Positions 1 through 5,248 of a stretch of DNA of 8,546 nucleotides are shown piece by piece. Location: contig CAISYX010000299.1 of assembly GCA_903889815.1 (NCBI GenBank), forward strand, positions 1 to 8,546. The letters are read 5' to 3'. This DNA is from an uncultured Gammaproteobacteria bacterium. GTDB taxonomy: Bacteria > Pseudomonadota > Gammaproteobacteria > Pseudomonadales > Pseudohongiellaceae. The position numbers and the translations under genes are program-made. Numbering within the stretch: position 1 is the stretch's first letter; the number at the start of each line of letters is the position of its first letter. Below the pieces are notes generated by a model, which saw only the letters and a list, made by a program, of their open reading frames with translations, was not told the DNA's origin and made no database searches.

Positions 1-109
1 CACACACTTTGGTCAACGCCGCAGTCAGCGTCGTCTTTCCATGGTCAACGTGGCCAATTGTGCCAACGTTTACGTGCGTCTTGTTTCTTTCAAACTTGCT
101 CTTCGCCAT
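1..109 (-). CDS. tuf: Elongation factor Tu, N-terminal fragment (cut by window edge)
   Basis: EF-Tu is the GTPase that carries aminoacyl-tRNA to the ribosome. Only the first 36 codons are present; the rest lies beyond base 1. The translation begins MAKSKFERNKTHVN and contains the G1 P-loop GHVDHGKT at residues 19-26, which is diagnostic of EF-Tu. The ATG (109-107) is preceded by AGAGG at 118-122, an 8-base spacing, so the start is secure. It is the last gene of the tRNA-Tyr/Gly/Thr cluster, with 133 bases between tRNA-Thr and the ATG. I saw no convincing separate promoter in that spacer, so co-transcription with the tRNAs is likely, as known for E. coli tufB. Which tuf copy this is cannot be told from the fragment. 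Confidence 0.97.
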   Translation of the reverse strand, partial: MAKSKFERNKTHVNVGTIGHVDHGKTTLTAALTKVC

Positions 110-242
110 TTTGATCGCCTCTAATAATTTTCTTTTCGCCCCGCGACCAGCCGGCCAATGCAGAAGCGATTGTTGCACACTCAGTTAAAACGCACCTTTT
201 CTTCCACGCAGCCAGTGGCACCTTGGCCCTGAATCGCAAATT

Positions 243-317
243 TGGTGCTCACATCCGGATTTGAACCGGAGACCTCTTCATTACCAATGAAGTGCTCTAC
301 CTCTGAGCTATGCGAGC
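243..317 (-). tRNA. tRNA-Thr (anticodon GGT)
   Basis: The 75-base sequence folds as a full cloverleaf. The acceptor stem GCTCGCA pairs with TGTGAGC (one G-T pair), the D stem is GCTC/GAGC, the anticodon stem is CTTCA/TGAAG around loop TTGGTAA (anticodon GGT, reads ACC), and the T stem is TCCGG/CCGGA with loop TTCAAAT. The 3' CCA is encoded (245-243) after discriminator A. It is the last tRNA before tuf, as in thrT-tufB of enterics. Confidence 0.97.
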
Positions 318-334
318 CAGACACTAGTAACAAA

Positions 335-384
335 CAGTCTGAGCCAAATTCTCTCTCCACTGAGAGGGCAAGAATTACAGACTG
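335..384 (-). repeat. Long imperfect hairpin in the tRNA-Gly/tRNA-Thr spacer
   Basis: Three nested inverted repeats share one centre: CAGTCTG (335-341) with CAGACTG (378-384), AATTCT (347-352) with AGAATT (371-376), and CTCTC (353-357) with GAGAG (362-366) around a 4-base loop. Together they could form about 18 bp interrupted by small internal loops. In the minus-strand transcript the hairpin ends 17 bases before tRNA-Thr and is followed by TTTGTTACT, a poor U tract. It could be a processing site or a leaky terminator separating Tyr-Gly from Thr-tuf. The pairing is seen; the role is inferred. Confidence 0.5.
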
Positions 385-493
385 GCAACAATCAAGGAAC
401 AATCACCCCTGAATCTACCAATTGCAATTCCGAATTTTTCAGACCTAAGAGGCTAGTCTTTTCGCAAGACTTCCAATTTCCATGTTTCGAAGC

Positions 494-567
494 TGGAGCG
501 GGTAGCGGGAATCGAACCCGCGTAGCCAGCTTGGAAGGCTGGTGTTCTACCGCTGAACTATACCCGC
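494..567 (-). tRNA. tRNA-Gly (anticodon TCC)
   Basis: The 74-base cloverleaf has acceptor stem GCGGGTA/TACCCGC, D arm GTTC..GAAC, anticodon stem CCAGC/GCTGG around CTTCCAA (anticodon TCC, reads GGA/GGG), and T stem GCGGG/CCCGC with loop TTCGATT. The discriminator is T and CCA is encoded (496-494). It corresponds to E. coli glyT by anticodon and by its place between tRNA-Tyr and tRNA-Thr. The 176-base spacer that follows, before tRNA-Thr, is long for such a cluster. Confidence 0.97.
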
Positions 568-602
568 CGTGACAAGCAACCTTACTACAGCATCGATCTA
601 AA

Positions 603-686
603 TGGTGGAGGGGGGTGGATTCGAACCACCGAAGCTCGCGCGTCAGATTTACAGTCTGATCCCTTTAGCCACTCGGGAACCCCTCC
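603..686 (-). tRNA. tRNA-Tyr (anticodon GTA)
   Basis: This is an 84-base class II tRNA with a long variable arm. The acceptor stem GGAGGGG pairs with CCCCTCC. The anticodon stem CAGA/TCTG surrounds the loop that carries GTA. The variable arm is about 13 bases, the T loop is TTCGAAT, discriminator A is followed by encoded CCA (605-603). It is the first RNA of the cluster, lies 35 bases from tRNA-Gly, and sits about 45 bases downstream of the predicted promoter start site. Confidence 0.97.
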
Positions 687-738
687 TGCAAGAGCCCAAA
701 ACCTCTCAAGGAACCTGGGTGTCTTATTCAGAGGCGGC

Positions 739-767
739 ATTTTAGGGGAATTGGGATTCTTGTGCAA
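739..767 (-). promoter_or_regulatory. Predicted stable-RNA promoter for the tRNA-tuf transcript
   Basis: On the minus strand there is a -35 box TTGCAC (767-762), exactly 17 bases of spacer, and a -10 box TAAAAT (744-739), followed by the GC-rich discriminator GCCGCC. Initiation is expected near 732. A GC-rich discriminator is the known mark of tRNA/rRNA promoters under stringent control by ppGpp and DksA. The TAA stop of the upstream SPOR-like gene (744-742) forms the first three bases of the -10 box. Activity is inferred from sequence alone. Confidence 0.75.
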
Positions 768-1485
768 TCGTTTGGCAGAGTTTTTCTCCGACCAGAACGG
801 ATGGGGCCAAACTCCCGGAATTTTTCCAGAGTTGCATAAAATATTCTTTAGAATCAATTGGCTCACTAACAAGCCAATGCCGGATGCTAGCCTTAGACTC
901 TTCCCTGATAGTGACAAGATAGCCAAGATTCCGCAGTTGCTCCCTGACATTCAAAGCGTTGGCGTGCTCGGTGAAAAGGCCAAGCGCTATCCCATTCGCG
1001 AGCTCCCCTCTCGGGATTAAAAAAGTCTCTATCGCGAGATTATTCAAAGCAAATGCTGCGCGAAGGTTTTCTAAAGTCGTGGCTGCAATTTCACGGCTTG
1101 GTAGTGGCGGGAGATACACTCTATATTCGATTTCTACCGCAACTGTCCGCGATTCAGACTGAAATGCAATCTCAGTAGGAAATGTACTGATAGCCGCTTC
1201 GATTTCCTGAATAGTCTGGAACGGACCAACTTCTATACAAACCTTTGGCTGAGAGGCCTGTAGGGCTTCGGGCAAGCCACTCGAGGCAGAAACCGGGCTT
1301 TCAAAAGTATCAGCGAAATATCGAAGTGATTCAGAAGGCGCTTCCACTAACATAACAACGCCACCCAAACCCTTGCCGGCGATGCGCGACTCACTCTCAG
1401 GCGCAACATTTTCAAGCCTAGGAATGTATTGCCAGACTGTGAAGAGGACATTCGCCAGCATCAAGCCAAAAACTAGTCCCCTCAT
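742..1485 (-). CDS. Membrane-anchored SPOR-like protein, third gene of the birA-coaX block
   Basis: The product is 247 residues with one N-terminal hydrophobic segment (about residues 3-20), suggesting an inner-membrane protein with a periplasmic body. Residues 82-105 (CIEVGPFQ, then a helix) and about 120-195 (YRVYLPPLPS, then GELANGIALGLF and LGYLV) match the beta-alpha-beta pattern of SPOR repeats, which bind denuded septal peptidoglycan. A SPOR-like gene after coaX is known in Pseudomonas-type genomes. A reading from TTG at 1494 is possible but has no spaced ribosome binding site; ATG 1485 has a weak GGA 9-12 bases upstream and directly opens the hydrophobic segment. It starts 22 bases after coaX, so it is probably in the same operon. 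Its stop codon overlaps the tRNA promoter. The exact role is unknown. Confidence 0.85.
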   Translation of the reverse strand: MRGLVFGLMLANVLFTVWQYIPRLENVAPESESRIAGKGLGGVVMLVEAPSESLRYFADTFESPVSASSGLPEALQASQPKVCIEVGPFQTIQEIEAAISTFPTEIAFQSESRTVAVEIEYRVYLPPLPSREIAATTLENLRAAFALNNLAIETFLIPRGELANGIALGLFTEHANALNVREQLRNLGYLVTIREESKASIRHWLVSEPIDSKEYFMQLWKNSGSLAPSVLVGEKLCQTIAQESQFP

Positions 1486-1507
1486 AACACCCAATCCGGA
1501 TGGACTA

Positions 1508-2236
1508 TCATGGCAATGCCACTCTCAGACCGTCGAGAACCAAATCGGGTACGTGAACACAGTGCAATCCCTTTTTCATCAACTCACAAGACAGCACCGA
1601 GGCATCACCACCTGTAATCAAGAAGTTGGTGCGATTAACCCCCAGAGCACCAATCTCGGAATAGACCCAGCAGCAGACCATACCCAGAATTCCGCTTCGA
1701 ATTGCACTATATGTGTTACGGCCCGGAACCAGTTCAGGCCAAAATTGCCCGTTTTTCAAAGGGATCGCGGTACCGCGCGACAAGCTATCAAGTTGCAACT
1801 GCAATCCAGGGACAATATATCCCCCCGAATGCACCCCATCCCTGTCAACAAAATCCATTGTGAGCGCGCTCCCTGCATCTACCACCACAAACGCTTGCTC
1901 ACCAACAAGCTTACGCCCCGCCAGCATCGCCAACCATCGATCTACACCAAGCATTTCAGGTTGCTCATAGGCATTAAAAATGCCTCCGCAAAAATTCAAC
2001 GACTGTGCGAATTCTGGCCGCACACCGAGTCGGCTCTGTATTTCTTGACAGAGCCTGAGATTTTTCGTTTCAGATCGAACTGAACTGACTCGAACTCGCT
2101 GGAATGTTCTGTCCTGATGAGACTCGATAAGTCCTTCCAAAGATCCAACTTCCACGCCGAATATTTCCGTAGATCCCTCCTCGTCAACAACTCTCCATTT
2201 GGCTCTGGAATTACCCACATCAATTTCAAGAATCAC
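1508..2236 (-). CDS. coaX: Type III pantothenate kinase
   Basis: CoaX phosphorylates pantothenate with ATP, the first step of coenzyme A synthesis, in the cytosol. The 242-residue protein has the family's usual length and motifs: DVGNS at 6-10 (phosphate-binding loop), NAYEQPEMLGVDRW at 88-101 with the likely catalytic Asp99, DAGSALTMD at 120-128, GGYIVPG at 138-144 and ITGGD at 207-211. The type III enzyme is a member of the ASKHA fold and is unrelated to the P-loop enzyme CoaA. The start is GTG (2236-2234), immediately after the birA TAG stop, with GAGG 9 bases upstream inside birA, so translational coupling is likely. The order birA-coaX is common in gammaproteobacteria that use the type III enzyme. 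Confidence 0.96.
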   Translation of the reverse strand: MILEIDVGNSRAKWRVVDEEGSTEIFGVEVGSLEGLIESHQDRTFQRVRVSSVRSETKNLRLCQEIQSRLGVRPEFAQSLNFCGGIFNAYEQPEMLGVDRWLAMLAGRKLVGEQAFVVVDAGSALTMDFVDRDGVHSGGYIVPGLQLQLDSLSRGTAIPLKNGQFWPELVPGRNTYSAIRSGILGMVCCWVYSEIGALGVNRTNFLITGGDASVLSCELMKKGLHCVHVPDLVLDGLRVALP

Positions 2237-3211
2237 CTATGCAAGCCTCACAGAGGGCGCCAGCTCTCCACCCTGGATGACTCGAATACCCTCTACGGTT
2301 TCCAAAAGCAGCCCACCCCTGATATCAACACCTCGAACCACACCCTCAACCACCATCGGACCGCCTCCAATCTGCACATGCTTACCCCGATAATGATCCA
2401 ACGCCTCCCAAGCCACCTGAAAAGCAGGGAAGCCGGACGCCGCAAACTGAGTTACTCCGGCTGACAATGCCCTTATCAAACAAGCGATTATCAAATTTCG
2501 ATCCGGTGACTGCACAAAACTCTCGGCCAGTTCAGCCACAGGCTGCTCAATTCTGTCCCTGCATGCCGCAGATAATTGAGTGTTGATACCGATTCCGATG
2601 ACAACTTTGCATGGACCGCTCGCATCACCGGAAAGTTCTAACAAAATCCCAGCGATTTTTCGGCCATCGAGAAGAATGTCATTTGGCCACTTCAGCCTGA
2701 ACCCTGAATACCCCGATTCATGTAACGCCCTTACGACCATAACTGCAACAGCAAGACTCAGTCCCTCCAACGCAGCAATCCTGCATTGAAAGGAAAACAG
2801 CATCGACATGTATATGTTGCTGCCAAGAGGACTCTGCCACTCCTTTCCGCGACGCCCACGCCCTTCCGACTGGTGTTCGGCAATACAAATTACAGAATCA
2901 GCACCTGCTTGCCCGCAGCTAATCGCATCACTGTTTGTCGATTTCGTAGTGAACGAAATATTGAGCCGTGATTGCCAATCATATGCCTCAGGCCCGAGGT
3001 TTCGAAGAATGCTCTGCCTGTTCAGCAGATTCATGCTCACTGGGATCCGATACCCCTTGCCGGCTACTGAGTGAATCTGGATGCCCATTTCACGCAATTT
3101 TTCGATTTGCCGCCATACTGCAGTTCGAGTTATTGATAGTGCTTGCCCAACCTTTTCACTGGTATGAAAGGAGCCATCTGAAAGAATCTCCAGTAACGGA
3201 TGCAAGTCCAC
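2237..3211 (-). CDS. birA: Biotin-protein ligase and biotin operon repressor BirA
   Basis: BirA makes biotinyl-5'-AMP and transfers biotin to the acetyl-CoA carboxylase carrier protein; with the adenylate bound it can dimerise and repress biotin genes. The 324-residue protein has all three domains. An N-terminal winged helix (about 1-60, with TRTAVWRQIEKL) marks the bifunctional type. The ligase core has STN at 91-93, GRGRRGK at 117-123 (adenylate-binding loop), KWPND at 174-178, K185 in GRKIAGIL, and GIGIN at 206-210. An SH3-like C-terminal domain spans about 275-320. The start is GTG at 3211-3209, with AAGGGG (3222-3227) ten bases upstream. It is the first gene of a block with coaX and the SPOR-like gene. 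Confidence 0.96.
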   Translation of the reverse strand: MDLHPLLEILSDGSFHTSEKVGQALSITRTAVWRQIEKLREMGIQIHSVAGKGYRIPVSMNLLNRQSILRNLGPEAYDWQSRLNISFTTKSTNSDAISCGQAGADSVICIAEHQSEGRGRRGKEWQSPLGSNIYMSMLFSFQCRIAALEGLSLAVAVMVVRALHESGYSGFRLKWPNDILLDGRKIAGILLELSGDASGPCKVVIGIGINTQLSAACRDRIEQPVAELAESFVQSPDRNLIIACLIRALSAGVTQFAASGFPAFQVAWEALDHYRGKHVQIGGGPMVVEGVVRGVDIRGGLLLETVEGIRVIQGGELAPSVRLA

Positions 3212-3239
3212 AGAATTAGTACCCCTTGACCGAAAAAAT

Positions 3240-3268
3240 TAAATCGATCAAGCCAATAGTAAGTGCAA
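3240..3268 (-). promoter_or_regulatory. Weak candidate promoter for birA-coaX
   Basis: On the minus strand TTGCAC (3268-3263) is followed 17 bases later by GATTTA (3245-3240), upstream of the AAGGGG ribosome binding site. The -35 box is good and the -10 box poor. Nothing else in the 186-base gap looks better, so this is the best guess for birA initiation. Confidence 0.3.
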
Positions 3269-3284
3269 ACGGCAGATTACTTTC

Positions 3285-3296
3285 CGAACATGTTCG
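3285..3296. repeat. 12-bp perfect palindrome upstream of birA
   Basis: CGAACATGTTCG reads the same on both strands and lies 73 bases upstream of the birA GTG, just upstream of the candidate -35 box. A perfect 12-bp palindrome there could be an operator. It has GAAC/GTTC half-sites with only two bases between them, so it does not fit the Gram-positive LexA box (four bases) or the enteric LexA box. The regulator is unknown. Confidence 0.35.
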
Positions 3297-3368
3297 AGCA
3301 CAGCGGAGCATTTTGCAGCCATTTGAAAACGGCAAGGTAGCTGAGCAGACGGAGCGAAAACAGTATCT

Positions 3369-3394
3369 CTGCAGCAAAAAGTCTTCTGCTACAG
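3369..3394 (-). terminator. Terminator-like hairpin after the second monooxygenase-like gene
   Basis: On the minus strand, four bases past the TAA at 3398, CTGTAGCAGAA (3394-3384) pairs with TTTTGCTGCAG (3379-3369) around a GACT loop. This gives an 11-bp stem with two G-U pairs. The run after the stem, AGATACTGTTTTCG, has only a short, displaced T tract, so this may be an inefficient or Rho-assisted terminator, or only a 3'-end stabilising hairpin. Confidence 0.4.
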
Positions 3395-3397
3395 CGC

Positions 3398-5119
3398 TTA
3401 TTTGACTTCACTCACTCTCATCCAGGCGATAAACATTTCATCCCAAACTTGGTCACCCCACCTTACTTCTTGTGCTGGGTTAGGATTGAGAGGATTCAAA
3501 CTGGAATTGTCAAAAACCCCCTCTGCAACGATTACTGTACCTGCAGGGAGAAATCTTGGCTCACGCAATTTGTAGATCATTTGCCAACTGTGCTGGAAAT
3601 TCGGAATTGAAAGCAAATCCTCGCGGGTTCCATCTGGAAACTCTGCTCGGTATTTCACTCGTTTCCCACGATAGTGCATATGCGGTGCAATATTGTAGAG
3701 GTACGAATCTGTCGCAATCACCGCTTTTGCAACAACTTCAAAGTTTTCCACTCCTGGTGGGATGACAAATTCACCATCCATAACGGCCGTTCGTTGTAGG
3801 GGAAACTCTGGTGGCACGTCATGAAAGTAAAGCCCGATTCTGGTTACATCGACGACTGGTTTTCCAACCGTAGTGTAATGAAACTGCACCATGAATCGCA
3901 TGTCTTCCTGCAAAAGGATTCCAGTATTCTCATCGAAACTGACATATTCTCTACCAGGAGCGTAGCCGCCGAAATTCGTTCGACTACCACCCCCACTTTG
4001 ATTCTGCCGCTGTTGTTTGGCATCTTGTGTGTAGGCCACTACATGATGCAACGACGACTTGTCACCTATATCAAACTCGTATGCTCGAACCCATTGATCG
4101 CGATCCAGGCCAATTTCAACTGGCACGAATTTGTAGTCGAGCACACCAGTAGCGGGAATCTCCTGTGGAGGAAATTCTATGACCAAATCTGGCTCACCGA
4201 GCGCCCAGTCTGAAGAATCAGCAGGAATACTTGTCAAGGGATCTGACTCTGCGTCGGACAACGCACCTTGGTCAATCCAGTTCACCAACAATTCTTTTTC
4301 GTCATCAGTGATAAAATGGACATCTACAAACCTGTCTATGAACGCGCTATCAATTTGGCCCGGAGGCATGCGCATCGTGAGCAATGTTTCACGGATCATT
4401 GGAGCCCAGCCTTTGACCATGTGATGACTATTCATAGCCCATGGCGCTACGCCCCCCTCCCTATGGCATCCAACGCAGCGCCGCTCCAAAACTGGAACGA
4501 CCTGTTGTGTATAGGAAACGAGCGTATCGGAACCCCTGTCCTCATAGTTAACGCGGTCGCCTTGTGCAAGTGGTACGTCGTCTATAACAGAATCATCAAG
4601 CGTTACTGCAGAAAGCACTTCGTCGAGGAATTGACGTGTAGACAATCCCGATTGAGTCTCAGTGTGGGCACTGAAGGTGTCGTCAATTGCTCCTCTATAT
4701 AGCAGGAGCATTCGTTGCGGATCGATGACCAGTACTTCGCCATAAGAAGCAACACCCAGAGACTTGGAGACCATCTGGGAGGAATCAATCAATACGGGGA
4801 TTTGGTGTTCAAGCTCAGTCAATGAAGTTGCAATTGCGACTCGAGAGTCTGTCGGCCAAGGATCTATCATGAGGAACTCTACGGAGCTCTCCGCGTACTT
4901 GCCTTGGAGAACCATATAGGCCTCCAAGGCAGGAACTACTTCAGTACTATTTGTGCTGTAGACAAGCAAGACTACTGCCTTTTGATTGGCGTACCTTGCT
5001 AGGTGGTGAAATGTCCCATTCTGATCCAAAAGGGCAAAGTCCCCAACTTCGCGAGATGTTGAGGAAATTGCACTTGCAGAGTAGACAAGCAATAAAAGGA
5101 GGTAACTAGCCAGTTTCAT
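3398..5119 (-). CDS. Exported thioredoxin-like/cytochrome c/copper monooxygenase-like fusion protein (copy 2)
   Basis: The 573-residue protein should act in the periplasm. Residues 1-17 form a signal peptide (MKLASYLLLLLVYSASA). Residues about 22-170 are a thioredoxin/peroxiredoxin-like domain whose active-site Cys is replaced (Ser58). A monohaem cytochrome c domain at about 200-290 has CVGCH (215-219) and a likely axial Met251 in RMPPG. Residues about 305-573 resemble the two-copper PHM/DBH monooxygenase fold: His358-His359 and His414 as CuH-like ligands, His480/His482 and Met562 as CuM-like ligands. The only cysteines are the two haem ones, so the disulfides of animal PHM are absent. The reading frame stays open up to an ATG at 5203, but that extension has no ribosome binding site, spoils the signal peptide and contains a TATAAT box. 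The ATG at 5119 is preferred despite its weak binding site. The substrate is unknown. Confidence 0.85.
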   Translation of the reverse strand: MKLASYLLLLLVYSASAISSTSREVGDFALLDQNGTFHHLARYANQKAVVLLVYSTNSTEVVPALEAYMVLQGKYAESSVEFLMIDPWPTDSRVAIATSLTELEHQIPVLIDSSQMVSKSLGVASYGEVLVIDPQRMLLLYRGAIDDTFSAHTETQSGLSTRQFLDEVLSAVTLDDSVIDDVPLAQGDRVNYEDRGSDTLVSYTQQVVPVLERRCVGCHREGGVAPWAMNSHHMVKGWAPMIRETLLTMRMPPGQIDSAFIDRFVDVHFITDDEKELLVNWIDQGALSDAESDPLTSIPADSSDWALGEPDLVIEFPPQEIPATGVLDYKFVPVEIGLDRDQWVRAYEFDIGDKSSLHHVVAYTQDAKQQRQNQSGGGSRTNFGGYAPGREYVSFDENTGILLQEDMRFMVQFHYTTVGKPVVDVTRIGLYFHDVPPEFPLQRTAVMDGEFVIPPGVENFEVVAKAVIATDSYLYNIAPHMHYRGKRVKYRAEFPDGTREDLLSIPNFQHSWQMIYKLREPRFLPAGTVIVAEGVFDNSSLNPLNPNPAQEVRWGDQVWDEMFIAWMRVSEVK

Positions 5120-5139
5120 TTCAGCAATTACTCGCGCAT

Positions 5140-5233
5140 TCGCAGCAATAGCACAATTATAAATCACCACGCGTTTGCAACCTGTTACAAGCAGGAATGA
5201 CATTGTGATTGTTTGTAACGGCTATTGCTGCGA
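5140..5233. repeat. 13-bp perfect inverted repeat flanking the promoter region between the paralogues
   Basis: TCGCAGCAATAGC (5140-5152) and GCTATTGCTGCGA (5221-5233) are exact reverse complements, 68 bases apart, in the 129-base gap between the two paralogous genes. The right arm also belongs to a compact hairpin, GCTGC-GACC-GCAGC (5227-5240), that directly follows the upstream gene's stop. A read-through transcript could form either the short hairpin or the long stem. A second, smaller pair, GTTACAA (5184-5190) and TTGTAAC (5213-5219), lies inside. Confidence 0.6.
5156..5184 (-). promoter_or_regulatory. Candidate promoter for the second monooxygenase-like gene
   Basis: A perfect -10 box, TATAAT (5161-5156), lies on the minus strand and places initiation near 5149, about 30 bases before the chosen ATG. 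The -35 region is poor: CAGGTT (5184-5179) has 17-base spacing, while the better TTGCAA (5180-5175) is only 13 bases away. The weak -35 suggests dependence on an activator or on read-through from the upstream paralogue. Confidence 0.45.
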
Positions 5234-5248
5234 CCGCAGCGCTCAAAT

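Noticed and set aside
1373..2083. 236-residue plus-strand open frame
   Set aside because: It lies antisense across coaX and the start of the SPOR-like gene. Its translation has no recognisable domain, and the minus-strand genes carry clear family motifs.
3285..3296. LexA/SOS box reading of the palindrome
   Set aside because: GAAC and GTTC are two bases apart rather than four, and it does not match CTGT-N8-ACAG either.
3821..4702. Plus-strand frames of 130 and 144 residues
   Set aside because: They lie opposite the cytochrome c and copper-module codons of a well-supported gene and show no motifs.
5120..5203. Upstream ATG giving a 601-residue form of the second monooxygenase-like protein
   Set aside because: It has no ribosome binding site, places 28 residues before a good signal peptide, and contains the TATAAT box. 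The paralogue starts directly with its signal peptide.
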